This document shows positions 1 through 6,783 of a stretch of 12,123 bases of DNA, piece by piece. A program made the translations under genes and the position numbers. This DNA is from Anaerotignum sp. (GTDB lineage: Bacteria; Bacillota; Clostridia; Lachnospirales; Anaerotignaceae), in the NCBI GenBank assembly GCA_017442465.1, contig JAFRZQ010000212.1:1-12123 (forward strand), given 5' to 3'. Each line of letters starts with the position of its first letter. The stretch's first letter is position 1. Under the pieces are notes generated by a model, which was not told where the DNA came from, did no database searches, and worked only from the letters and a program-made list of their open reading frames with translations.

Positions 1-15
1 GTGAAAAACGTATGA
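1..15 (+). CDS. Possible 3' end of an upstream gene (partial)
   Basis: Frame 1 reads four sense codons (V-K-N-V) and then TGA at 13-15. This overlaps the ATG of the next gene at 12-14 in an ATGA arrangement, which is how coupled genes are joined elsewhere in this window. Cytidylate kinase (cmk) often precedes plsC and ispH in Clostridia, so cmk is the natural guess, but four residues cannot identify a protein. The stop-start overlap is seen; the identity is inference. Confidence 0.3.
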   Translation: MKNV

Positions 16-620
16 TTATGAAAGGTGAATCCTGGTTCTGCAAACTGGCAGTTGCAGTGATGCGTATCTGGTTTGCGATCATGTTCAGGGTAGAAGTCAA
101 GGGAAAGGAAAATGTTCCTGCGGAAGGCAATGCTATCATTTGTGCCAACCATTACAGTAACTATGACCCCTTTGCGGCAGCTATTTATCTGGACAGACTG
201 CCTCATTATATTGGTAAGAAAGAACTGTTCAAATATAAGATCGTGGCATGGGCGCTGAATGAGGTAGGGGTATTCCCCATTGACAGAAAGGCTGCCATGG
301 ATATGAAAGCAGTAAAAACAGGTCTGAATATTCTGAAGGAAGGCAAGATCCTGGGTATTTTTGCAGAAGGCACCCGTGTAAAAGAAGGTGAACAGGTGGA
401 TGCAAAGGGTGGCGTTGCCCTGTTTGCTGTGAAGGGCAATGCAAATGTCATTCCCTGTGCCATCAGCGGTAAATATAAATTCCGTAATAAAATCACGGTA
501 GAATACGGCAAACCCCTGACGCTGGAAGAATTCCGCGGTCAGAGACTGACAACAGAAGTGATGGGACAGATCACTGCGGTCATCATGGGAAAAGTCGAAG
601 AAATGAAGGTGAAAGAATGA
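12..620 (+). CDS. plsC: 1-acyl-sn-glycerol-3-phosphate acyltransferase (PlsC/LPLAT family)
   Basis: Membrane-associated enzyme that adds a second acyl chain to lysophosphatidic acid to give phosphatidic acid, the precursor of membrane phospholipids. The 202-residue protein has the ordered acyltransferase blocks: NHYSNYD at 46-52 (catalytic H47 and D52 of the HX4D motif), GVFPIDR at 86-92, FAEGTR at 117-122 (glycerol phosphate binding) and VIPCAI near 146-151. A hydrophobic stretch at about 8-26 probably anchors it to the membrane. The length is normal for short bacterial PlsC proteins. The start could be the ATG at 12, coupled to an upstream stop, or the in-frame ATG at 18; no clear Shine-Dalgarno is visible because the window begins here. 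Its stop overlaps the ispH start by ATGA, so the two are translationally coupled. The family is clear; the exact acyl donor (acyl-ACP or acyl-CoA) cannot be read. Confidence 0.93.
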   Translation: MIMKGESWFCKLAVAVMRIWFAIMFRVEVKGKENVPAEGNAIICANHYSNYDPFAAAIYLDRLPHYIGKKELFKYKIVAWALNEVGVFPIDRKAAMDMKAVKTGLNILKEGKILGIFAEGTRVKEGEQVDAKGGVALFAVKGNANVIPCAISGKYKFRNKITVEYGKPLTLEEFRGQRLTTEVMGQITAVIMGKVEEMKVKE

Positions 621-2572
621 GCAGTGTAAAACTGGCAGAATCTGCAGGTTTTTGCTTTGGGGTAAAGCGTGCTATTGAAATGGCCTATGCGGAGATTGAA
701 AAAAATGACGGGGAACCTTTATATTCCTATGGTCCGCTGATCCACAATAAAGAAGTGACCAATGATCTGGATGCAAAGGGACTGCACATCATTGAAAGTC
801 TGGATGGCATCGATAAAGGTACTGTTGTGATTCGTTCTCATGGGGTGGGCAAGTTCCTTTATGATGCCTTGGAAGAAAAGGGCATGAAAATGGTGGACGG
901 CACCTGTCCTTTCGTGAAAAAAATCCATATGATCGTAAACGAAGCATGGAACGAAGGAAAATCTGTAATCATTGCCGGTGACGGCAAGCATCCCGAAGTC
1001 ATGGGCATCAACGGCTGGTGCGGCAACAGCGCTGTTATTCTGGAAAGTCCCGAGGAGGCCCAGGCGGCTGAACTGGATGCAGATAAAAAATATGCCGTTG
1101 TGGTACAGACCACATTCCGTCAGAGTAAATTCGATGACATGGTCGAAATTCTGAAAGGAAAGGGCCTGGAGCTGGATATTTCCCAGACGATCTGCTCCGC
1201 AACGGAAAAACGCCAGAAGGAAGCAATGGAACTTTCAAAAAATGTCGATAAAATGATCGTTATTGGTGACAAAAAAAGTTCCAATACGCAGAAATTAGTG
1301 GAAATCTGCAGAAAAAATTGTGAGAATACCGTCCATATTGAAACAATTTGCGATTTGGTGTTGAAAAATTTTTCAAGCGGTGATAGAATAGGTATAACTG
1401 CAGGTGCGTCTACACCGCCTGCAATAATTAAGGAGGTAGTTGTTACTATGAGCGAAAATGTAAAAGTAGAAGAAATGAGTTTTGAACAGATGTTGGAAGA
1501 ATCCCTCGTTACACTGCATACTGGTGACGTTGTAAAAGGCACAGTTATCCAGGTAGTTGGCGAAGAAGTTTCCGTTAACCTGGGTTTCAAATCTGACGGT
1601 GTTATCCCCAGAGGCGAATTCTCCAGAGATACAACAGTAGTTCCCAGCAAAGTAGTTCAGCCCGGCGACGAAATCGAAGTATTCGTTGTTCGTGTTAACG
1701 ATGGTGACGGCAACGTTCTGCTGTCCAGAAAACGCATCGAAGAACAGAAGGGCATGGAAGATATCGAAAAAGCTTTCAATGAAAAAACAGTTGTTGCTGG
1801 TACAGTAACAGACGTTGTTAAAGGCGGCCTGATCGCTATCGTAAATGGCGTAAGAGTATTCATCCCCTCTTCTCAGGTTTCCAACAGATTCATTGAAGAC
1901 CTGTCCGTATTCAAAGGCCAGGAACTGGAATTCAACATCATCGAAATGGACAGAGTAAAACGTCGTATCATCGGCGGCAGAAAAGCTCTGGTTGAACAGG
2001 AAATCGCAGCTAAGAAAGCAGCTCTGTTCGAAACAATCGAAGCAGGTGCTAAGATCGCTGGTACAGTTTCCAGACTGACAGACTTCGGTGCATTCGTTGA
2101 TCTGGGCGGCGTTGATGGTCTGATCCACATCTCTGAAATGAGCTGGGGCAGAATCTCTAACCCTAGAGAAGTTCTGAAAGAAGGCCAGGCTGTTGAAGTA
2201 TTCGTTCTGGATGTAGATAAAGAAAAAGGCAAAATCAGCCTGTCTCTGAAAGATGCTAGCATGAACCCCTGGACACTGGCAGTAGAAAAATATGCTGTAG
2301 GTACAGTTGTTGAAGGTAAAGTAGTTCGTATGGTACCTTTCGGTGCATTCGTTGAACTGGAACCCGGCGTAGATGGTCTGGTACACATTTCTCAGATCGC
2401 TAACAAACACGTTGTTAAACCCGAAGATGAACTGAAGGTTGGCGAAGTGATCAAAGTAAAAGTTCTGGAAGTGAACTCCGAACAGAAAAAAATCAGCCTG
2501 TCCAAACGTCAGGCAGAAGCTCCTGTTGAAGAAGCTCCCGCAGAAGAAGCAGAAGCTCCCGCAGCAGAATAA
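617..2572 (+). CDS. ispH-rpsA: Fused IspH (HMBPP reductase) – ribosomal protein S1
   Basis: A 651-residue, two-part protein. Residues 1-277 are a complete IspH, the 4Fe-4S enzyme that reduces HMBPP to IPP and DMAPP in the MEP pathway. Cluster ligands C13, C97 and C193 are present, with substrate residues H43, H75, H125, E127 and the TT pair at 165-166, SSN at 221-223 and GAST at 263-266. Residues 278-651 are an S1 protein with four S1 RNA-binding domains at about 302-373, 391-458, 476-546 and 561-632, then an acidic Ala/Pro/Glu tail (633-651). The last two domains carry the classic FGAFV and GVDGLVHIS signatures. Such fusions are known in Clostridia. The start follows AAGGTG at 606-611 and overlaps the plsC stop. 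Codon use shifts sharply at the junction, where a strong internal ribosome binding site lies before M278, so a separate 374-residue S1 is likely. Identity of both halves is very sure. Confidence 0.95.
   Translation: MSSVKLAESAGFCFGVKRAIEMAYAEIEKNDGEPLYSYGPLIHNKEVTNDLDAKGLHIIESLDGIDKGTVVIRSHGVGKFLYDALEEKGMKMVDGTCPFVKKIHMIVNEAWNEGKSVIIAGDGKHPEVMGINGWCGNSAVILESPEEAQAAELDADKKYAVVVQTTFRQSKFDDMVEILKGKGLELDISQTICSATEKRQKEAMELSKNVDKMIVIGDKKSSNTQKLVEICRKNCENTVHIETICDLVLKNFSSGDRIGITAGASTPPAIIKEVVVTMSENVKVEEMSFEQMLEESLVTLHTGDVVKGTVIQVVGEEVSVNLGFKSDGVIPRGEFSRDTTVVPSKVVQPGDEIEVFVVRVNDGDGNVLLSRKRIEEQKGMEDIEKAFNEKTVVAGTVTDVVKGGLIAIVNGVRVFIPSSQVSNRFIEDLSVFKGQELEFNIIEMDRVKRRIIGGRKALVEQEIAAKKAALFETIEAGAKIAGTVSRLTDFGAFVDLGGVDGLIHISEMSWGRISNPREVLKEGQAVEVFVLDVDKEKGKISLSLKDASMNPWTLAVEKYAVGTVVEGKVVRMVPFGAFVELEPGVDGLVHISQIANKHVVKPEDELKVGEVIKVKVLEVNSEQKKISLSKRQAEAPVEEAPAEEAEAPAAE
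1429..1450 (+). promoter_or_regulatory. Internal ribosome binding site and start codon for the S1 half
   Basis: TAAGGAGGT at 1429-1437 is a nearly full anti-Shine-Dalgarno match. It is followed after 11 nt by ATG at 1448-1450, in frame with the fusion and encoding M278. The site lies where IspH ends (its usual C-terminus is around residue 275) and before the first S1 domain. Initiation here would make a 374-residue S1 protein alone. The sequence is direct; use as a real start is inference. The 11-nt spacer is somewhat long but workable. Confidence 0.65.
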
Positions 2573-2585
2573 TTTCGCGTGACAG

Positions 2586-2624
2586 ACTCCCATTGTGGCG
2601 TGACCACGATGGGAGTTTTCTTTT
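2586..2624 (+). terminator. Intrinsic terminator after ispH-rpsA
   Basis: A 13-bp stem (arms 2586-2598 and 2604-2616, one G-T pair) closes a 5-nt loop and is followed by a T-rich run, TTTTCTTTT, at 2616-2624. It lies 13 nt past the stop codon and ends the plsC/ispH-rpsA operon. Confidence 0.92.
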
Positions 2625-2840
2625 GCAAAAAAAATTATGCAAAGAAATTTTTATTCAAGTTTTGATTGAATTTTTTTGTTCAGCCAAAATCTTGAAAAAA
2701 CAGGGCTTTTTGCGCTTTTTTGAAACGAAAATAAAATTTTGTTCATTTATTATTTATTCGATTTTTCGATAATATTGAAAAATTTTATAAAAAAGGCGTA
2801 TCTATAGAAAAACCTTTGGAAATTGATTGAAAAACTGGCA
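2625..2840. other. AT-rich intergenic stretch between ispH-rpsA and deoC
   Basis: Very AT-rich DNA with many A and T runs and no convincing ORF on either strand. A small dyad, ATTCAA/TTGAAT (2653-2658 and 2666-2671) followed by six T residues, could be a weak second terminator, but its stem is only six mostly A-T pairs. TCGA occurs twice separated by four T residues near 2758-2769. I see no recognisable riboswitch core, tRNA or repeat family. It is probably an upstream AT-rich promoter region. Confidence 0.5.
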
Positions 2841-2869
2841 TTGTTACGAATGAATTTTTATGCTATACT
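2841..2869 (+). promoter_or_regulatory. Extended -10 promoter of deoC
   Basis: The -35 is TTGTTA (2841-2846, 4 of 6 matches). After a 17-nt spacer the -10 is TATACT (2864-2869), preceded by TG at 2861-2862 to give the extended -10 form TGCTATACT. Transcription would start near 2876, about 29 nt before the deoC ATG, leaving a short leader that carries AAGGAGAG at 2891-2898. Vegetative sigma factor recognition is inferred. Confidence 0.75.
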
Positions 2870-2904
2870 TTTAAGAAATTTGACGGAGTAAAGGAGAGAA
2901 GTGT

Positions 2905-3558
2905 ATGAAAAAGGAAGAAATTATCTGTACCATCGACCATACTCTGTTGAAACAGGATGCAACATGGGATCAAATCCGTGATTTATGCATAGAAGGCATG
3001 GAAAACGGTGTGGCTTCTGTATGTATCCCACCTTCTTTTGTCAAACAGGCGGCAGAATTTGCGGGAGAAAAACTTCCCATCTGCACAGTTATTGGCTTTC
3101 CCAATGGCTATCAGACCAGCATGATCAAGGTGCTGGAGGCTGCACAGGCTGTGAAAAACGGCGCTGATGAGATCGATATGGTCATCAATATCGGCTGGGT
3201 GAGGGAAAGAAGATATGATGACATCCTCAAGGAAATCAATGAGGTGAAAGAGGCCTGCAATGGAAAACTTCTGAAGGTCATCATCGAAACCTGCCTTCTG
3301 ACGGAAGAAGAAAAAATCGCTCTTTGCGATGTGGTGAGCCGCTCCAAGGCGGAATTCATCAAAACCAGCACAGGCTTTGCCGGCGGCGGGGCTACACTGG
3401 CGGATATCCAGCTGTTCAAAAAATATGTAACAGGGGATACCAAGATCAAAGCAGCAGGCGGTATCAAATCCGTTTCTGATGCAGAGGCTTTCCTGGCGGC
3501 AGGGGCAGACAGACTGGGCACAAGCTCTCTTCTGGCAATGCTGAAACAGGAAGGATAA
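2905..3558 (+). CDS. deoC: Deoxyribose-phosphate aldolase
   Basis: Cytosolic class I aldolase that splits 2-deoxyribose-5-phosphate into glyceraldehyde-3-phosphate and acetaldehyde, feeding deoxynucleoside carbon into glycolysis. The 217-residue TIM-barrel protein shows the N-terminal IDHTLLK block, the Schiff-base lysine K153 in KTSTGF (153-158), the proton-relay lysine K182 in IKAAGGI (181-187), and D91 and K124 at the positions of the conserved acidic and basic active-site residues. Length is typical of the short DeoC class. AAGGAGAG at 2891-2898 lies just before the ATG. It has its own promoter and no neighbouring deo or nucleoside phosphorylase genes, so it appears to be a stand-alone unit. 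No terminator is visible between it and the ABC cassette downstream, so read-through is possible. Confidence 0.96.
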   Translation: MKKEEIICTIDHTLLKQDATWDQIRDLCIEGMENGVASVCIPPSFVKQAAEFAGEKLPICTVIGFPNGYQTSMIKVLEAAQAVKNGADEIDMVINIGWVRERRYDDILKEINEVKEACNGKLLKVIIETCLLTEEEKIALCDVVSRSKAEFIKTSTGFAGGGATLADIQLFKKYVTGDTKIKAAGGIKSVSDAEAFLAAGADRLGTSSLLAMLKQEG

Positions 3559-3584
3559 AAAAACCCATAGGTGCGCGAAATGCG

Positions 3585-3590
3585 TATAAT
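3585..3590 (+). promoter_or_regulatory. Candidate -10 box (TATAAT) before the ABC cassette
   Basis: A perfect TATAAT sits 52 nt before the binding-protein ATG, in the 84-nt gap after deoC. No TTGACA-like -35 is found at 16-18 nt upstream, where the bases are around AAACCCAT, and the TG lies one base too far for a proper extended -10. It may need an activator or may be fortuitous. Confidence 0.45.
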
Positions 3591-3642
3591 GATAGAGGAA
3601 ACTTGAAAATATGGGGAAAACAAAAAAAGGGAGGAATTTATA

Positions 3643-4416
3643 ATGAAATTATCCAAAAAATTAACAGCAATGGCAATGGTAGCAGTTATGGCACTGGGCG
3701 TAACAGCATGTGGCGGTTCTGAACCCGCAGCAGATGATGCAGCAAAAACATACATCATTGCTACAGACACAACATTCGCACCTTTCGAATTCCAGAACGA
3801 AGCTGGTGAATTTGTAGGTATCGACCTGGATCTGCTGGCAGCAATCGCTGAAGATCAGGGCTTCGAATATGAACTGCAGGCACTGGGCTTCAACGCAGCA
3901 GTACAGGCTCTGGAAGCTGGTCAGGCTGACGGTGTAATCGCTGGTATGTCCATCACAGATGCAAGAAAAGAAAAATTCGACTTCTCCGAAGCTTACTTCG
4001 ATTCCGGCGTTGTAATGGGTATTGCAGCTGATAACGAAGAAATCAAAGGCTATGAAGATCTGGCTGGCAAAAAAGTAGCAGTTAAGATCGGTACAGAAGG
4101 TCAGGCTTTTGCTGAATCCATCAAAGATCAGTATGGTTTTGAAACAGTAACATTTGACGATTCCAGTGCTATGTACATGGACGTAACAGTTGGTAACTCC
4201 GCAGCTTGCTTCGAAGATTACCCTGTACTGGGCTATGGTATCACTCAGGGCATTGGTCTGAAAATGGTAACAGATAAAGAACAGGGCAGCTCCTACGGTT
4301 TTGCAGTTGGTAAAGGCATCAACACAGAACTGCTGGATATGTTCAACACAGGTCTTGCTAACCTGAAAGAAAGCGGCAAATATCAGGAAATTCTGGATAC
4401 ATACATCCAGGGCTAA
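3643..4416 (+). CDS. glnH: Polar amino acid ABC transporter substrate-binding lipoprotein (GlnH-like)
   Basis: Extracytoplasmic binding protein that captures an amino acid and delivers it to the membrane permease. The N-terminus is a lipoprotein signal: KKL charges, a hydrophobic core at 8-20 and the lipobox VTAC, giving a lipidated C23 anchored to the outer face of the membrane. The mature part is a type 2 periplasmic-binding fold (SBP family 3): FAPFEF at 45-50 in the binding cleft, T105 and R108 in SITDARKEKFDFS (carboxylate binding), GTEG at 150-153 and D192 in FEDYP for the amino group. The ITDARK-FDFS-YFDSG pattern most resembles glutamine-binding GlnH proteins, but related proteins bind arginine, histidine or cystine; the symbol marks the family, not a proven substrate. 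A strong AAGGGAGGA site at 3627-3635 and highly biased codons predict abundant product, as expected for a binding protein. Confidence 0.88.
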   Translation: MKLSKKLTAMAMVAVMALGVTACGGSEPAADDAAKTYIIATDTTFAPFEFQNEAGEFVGIDLDLLAAIAEDQGFEYELQALGFNAAVQALEAGQADGVIAGMSITDARKEKFDFSEAYFDSGVVMGIAADNEEIKGYEDLAGKKVAVKIGTEGQAFAESIKDQYGFETVTFDDSSAMYMDVTVGNSAACFEDYPVLGYGITQGIGLKMVTDKEQGSSYGFAVGKGINTELLDMFNTGLANLKESGKYQEILDTYIQG

Positions 4417-4438
4417 TTTCCGTAAGGAGTAGTGCCTT

Positions 4439-5095
4439 ATGAGTGGTTTTTTTGAGTATGTAGGACAGTGTATGCCCCAGCTCTTTACAGGGCTGAAGTT
4501 TACACTCTTAATGACAGTTTGCGCCTTGGTTCTGGCAGTTATCATTGGTATGATCGCCTGCCTGTTCAGCATTTCTAAAATGAAACCTCTGAACTGGATT
4601 TCCGGCATCTACCTGAGTGTCATCCGTGGTACACCTTTGATGGTTCAGGCCTTCTTTATCTACTTTGGTCTGACTTCTGCATTGGGCATCAGAATTTCTG
4701 CCTTTAATGCAGCGATCCTCGTTCTTTGTCTGAATGCTGGTGCATATCTGTCTGAAATTTTCAGAAGTGGTATCGCGGCAGTCAACAAAGGCCAGATGGA
4801 AGCTGCAAGAAGCTTGGGTCTGCCCTATGGTGTAGCTATGCGCAAAATCATCCTGCCTCAGGCGATCCGTATCGTTATCCCTTCCGTACTGAATCAGTTC
4901 ATCATCACACTGAAGGATACATCTATCCTGTCCGTTATCGGCTGTGGTGAATTGATGCGTCAGGGTCAGCAGATCATCGCGTACAATTTCCGTGCGTTCG
5001 AAACTTATACGATCGTTGCGGTAATGTACTATGTTGTTGTTGTTGTTCTGACGAAAGTATTCCAGATGATTGAAAGGGGGCTGGCAAACAAATGA
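4439..5095 (+). CDS. glnP: Amino acid ABC transporter permease (His/Glu/Gln/Arg/opine family)
   Basis: Inner-membrane channel subunit of the amino acid importer, expected to act as a homodimer because only one permease gene is present. The 218-residue protein has about five membrane segments (near 18-45, 54-80, 86-108, 143-170 and 189-207). The cytoplasmic EAA loop, EAARSLGLPYG...LPQA at 121-141, docks on the ATPase; the RGTPLMVQ block at 63-70 is typical of the polar amino acid (PAAT) permeases. AAGGAGT at 4424-4430 lies 8 nt before the ATG, 22 nt after the binding-protein stop. Its stop overlaps the ATPase start by ATGA. The symbol follows the family; the substrate is not proven. Codon use is less biased than in the binding protein, consistent with lower synthesis. 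Confidence 0.9.
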   Translation: MSGFFEYVGQCMPQLFTGLKFTLLMTVCALVLAVIIGMIACLFSISKMKPLNWISGIYLSVIRGTPLMVQAFFIYFGLTSALGIRISAFNAAILVLCLNAGAYLSEIFRSGIAAVNKGQMEAARSLGLPYGVAMRKIILPQAIRIVIPSVLNQFIITLKDTSILSVIGCGELMRQGQQIIAYNFRAFETYTIVAVMYYVVVVVLTKVFQMIERGLANK

Positions 5096-5820
5096 TCAAG
5101 GTAAAAGTTGAACAGTTGAAAAAAAGTTTTGGCAGCCTGGAAGTACTGAAAGGTATCGATTTGGAAGTCAAAGAAGGCGAGGTTGTATGTCTGATCGGTC
5201 CTTCCGGTTCTGGTAAGTCCACATTTTTGCGCTGCCTGAACAAGCTGGAAGAAACAACTGCAGGCACAGTTATCGTTGATGACAACGATATCACAGACCC
5301 CAAATGTAATATCAACAAGATCAGGGAAAACATCGGTATGGTGTTCCAGCAGTTCAATCTGTTCCCTCATCTGAATGTTTTGGAAAATATTATGCTGGCA
5401 CCTGTGGACAGAAAGAAAATGTCCAAGGAGGAAGCAAAGGAAACAGCTGAAAGACTGCTGGCAACAGTAGGTCTGGCGGAAAAGGCAAGTGAATATCCTG
5501 CAAACCTTTCCGGCGGTCAGCAGCAGCGTGTTGCCATTGCCCGTGCATTGGCCATGAAACCCGATATCATGCTGTTCGATGAACCCACATCTGCGCTGGA
5601 CCCTGAAATGGTAGGCGAAGTACTGGAAGTAATGAAACAGCTGGCAAGAGACGGTATGACAATGATCGTGGTAACTCATGAAATGGGTTTTGCGAGAGAA
5701 GTTGCAGACCGTGTAATCTTCATGGATGGCGGATATATCGTGGAACAGGGTACACCCGCAGAGGTATTTGGCAATCCTCAGCATAAGAGAACACAGGATT
5801 TCCTGAACAAAGTTCTCTGA
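5092..5820 (+). CDS. glnQ: Amino acid ABC transporter ATP-binding protein (GlnQ-like)
   Basis: Cytoplasmic ATPase that powers the importer. All nucleotide-binding motifs are intact in the 242-residue protein: Walker A GPSGSGKST at 36-44, Q-loop around Q86-Q87 (VFQQFNLFPH), signature LSGGQ at 139-143, Walker B IMLFDEP at 159-165 with catalytic E164, D-loop SALD at 167-170 and switch H196 in VVTHEMGFA. The FNLFPHLNVLENI and THEMGFAREVADRV blocks are characteristic of the polar amino acid subfamily. Length is usual. The gene is coupled to the permease by a 4-nt overlap, with AAAGGGGG at 5073-5080 as ribosome binding site. It is the last gene of the cassette and is followed by a strong terminator. 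Subfamily is very sure; the substrate is unknown. Confidence 0.95.
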   Translation: MIKVKVEQLKKSFGSLEVLKGIDLEVKEGEVVCLIGPSGSGKSTFLRCLNKLEETTAGTVIVDDNDITDPKCNINKIRENIGMVFQQFNLFPHLNVLENIMLAPVDRKKMSKEEAKETAERLLATVGLAEKASEYPANLSGGQQQRVAIARALAMKPDIMLFDEPTSALDPEMVGEVLEVMKQLARDGMTMIVVTHEMGFAREVADRVIFMDGGYIVEQGTPAEVFGNPQHKRTQDFLNKVL

Positions 5821-5832
5821 TATTCAGAAATC

Positions 5833-5873
5833 AAAGTCCCAAACAGAAATGTTTGGGACTTTTCTTGTTTTTT
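5833..5873 (+). terminator. Intrinsic terminator after the ABC cassette
   Basis: A perfect 13-bp stem (arms 5833-5845 and 5850-5862) with a GAAA tetraloop is followed by a T-rich tail, TTTCTTGTTTTTTT, through 5873. It lies 12 nt past the ATPase stop and ends the transporter operon. Confidence 0.95.
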
Positions 5874-5921
5874 GGCAGGAAAAGTGGTACTCTTTTTTAT
5901 ACATGAATATACAAAAGAAAA

Positions 5922-5935
5922 GAGGAGACAGTATG
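5922..5935 (+). promoter_or_regulatory. Ribosome binding site that sets the DUF554 start
   Basis: GAGGAG at 5922-5927 precedes ATG at 5933. A longer in-frame ATG at 5849 lies inside the preceding terminator hairpin and has no Shine-Dalgarno, so 5933 is the better start. Confidence 0.8.
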
Positions 5936-6625
5936 CTTGCAGTAATCGTAAATACGTTGACAGTTCTGATCGGCAGTGCCATTGGGCTGTTGTTAAAAAA
6001 AGGGATCCCGGAACGGATCACAGATACATTGATGAAAGGTTTAGGGCTTTGTACCCTGTATATCGGCTGGAGCGGAACGCTGAAAGGGGAAAATACCCTG
6101 GTTCTGATTTTATCCATGGCGATCGGTATTCTCATCGGGGAAGGGCTGGATCTGGATGATAAGCTGAACCGCTTTGCTACCGGCATGGAAAATCGATTCA
6201 AAAAAGGCGGCAATGAAATTTCTCTGGCAGAAGGATTTGTGACTGCCTCTTTGGTGTTCTGCGTAGGCGCGATGACCATTGTTGGTTCCCTGCAAGCCGG
6301 ACTTTCCGGGGATTATGAAATGCTGTTTACCAAATCTGTGCTGGATTTGATTTCCTCCATGGTGTTTGCATCCTCTCTGGGCATTGGTGTTATGCTGGCG
6401 GCAGGCTTTGTATTTGTATTTCAGGGCGGCATCGTTCTGCTGGCACAGTTTATTGCACCTTTCCTGACAGATGCCGTGGTGGCGGAAATGGTTTGCTCCG
6501 GCTCTCTGATCATTTTTGCACTGGGCCTGAATATTGTGGGTATCACAAAGCTGAAAGTCATTAATTTTCTGCCTGCGATTTTTCTTCCTATCCTGCTTTG
6601 TCCGGTTCTTGCGAATTTTGTGTAA
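5933..6625 (+). CDS. DUF554 family integral membrane protein
   Basis: A 230-residue, very hydrophobic protein of the DUF554 (YdfK-like) family, whose function is unknown. About six or seven membrane segments are visible (near 3-20, 35-49, 54-70, 101-122, 133-157, 158-178 and 187-205, then a C-terminal hydrophobic tail 210-228). Family landmarks are the N-terminal IVNTLTVLIGSAIG, the glycine-rich segment IGILIGEGLDLD at 64-75, and FCVGAMTIVGSLQAGLSGD at 109-127 followed by KSVLDLISSMVFASSLGIG. Small residues in the membrane segments suggest tight helix packing, perhaps a transporter or channel, but nothing here gives a substrate. The start is ATG 5933 because it has a ribosome binding site and matches the family N-terminus. 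It is alone between a terminator and the rimP promoter. A poor promoter candidate (TTGGCA 5872-5877, TATACA 5898-5903, 20-nt spacer) is the only one I see upstream. Confidence 0.9.
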   Translation: MLAVIVNTLTVLIGSAIGLLLKKGIPERITDTLMKGLGLCTLYIGWSGTLKGENTLVLILSMAIGILIGEGLDLDDKLNRFATGMENRFKKGGNEISLAEGFVTASLVFCVGAMTIVGSLQAGLSGDYEMLFTKSVLDLISSMVFASSLGIGVMLAAGFVFVFQGGIVLLAQFIAPFLTDAVVAEMVCSGSLIIFALGLNIVGITKLKVINFLPAIFLPILLCPVLANFV

Positions 6626-6722
6626 GAAAACGGTTTTTTGGGAAAAATGAAAACGAATGTCTTTAAGGAGAAGACGGTTCGGAAAAATGTTCACGGAAAT
6701 CCTGAAAAATCAGGAAAAACCC

Positions 6723-6751
6723 TTGCAAATCAAGGAGAAAAGTGATATAGT
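6723..6751 (+). promoter_or_regulatory. Extended -10 promoter of the rimP-nusA-infB operon
   Basis: The -35 is TTGCAA (6723-6728), the spacer 17 nt and the -10 TATAGT (6746-6751, 5 of 6), preceded by TG at 6743-6744 to form TGATATAGT. Transcription would start near 6758, leaving a leader of about 90 nt before rimP. A 5-bp inverted repeat, CCTTG/CAAGG (6721-6725 and 6731-6735), overlaps the -35. A second dyad, TATTAC-A-GTAATA (6753-6765), covers the expected start site. Either could be an operator, but both are short. Confidence 0.8.
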
Positions 6752-6783
6752 CTATTACAGTAATATTATAAGTTGTCGGCGAA

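Noticed and set aside
1373..2593. A 406-codon minus-strand frame opposite the S1 half of ispH-rpsA
   Set aside because: Same codon-bias effect; it ends where the less biased IspH codons begin. Composition is unlike a real protein.
5849..5932. A longer N-terminus for the DUF554 protein
   Set aside because: The ATG is inside the preceding terminator hairpin, lacks a Shine-Dalgarno, and the extra 28 residues do not match the family start.
6702..6715. CCTGA-AAAA-TCAGG hairpin after DUF554 as a terminator
   Set aside because: The stem is only 5 bp and is followed by A residues, not T, on the plus strand; the minus strand side has no T-run downstream either.
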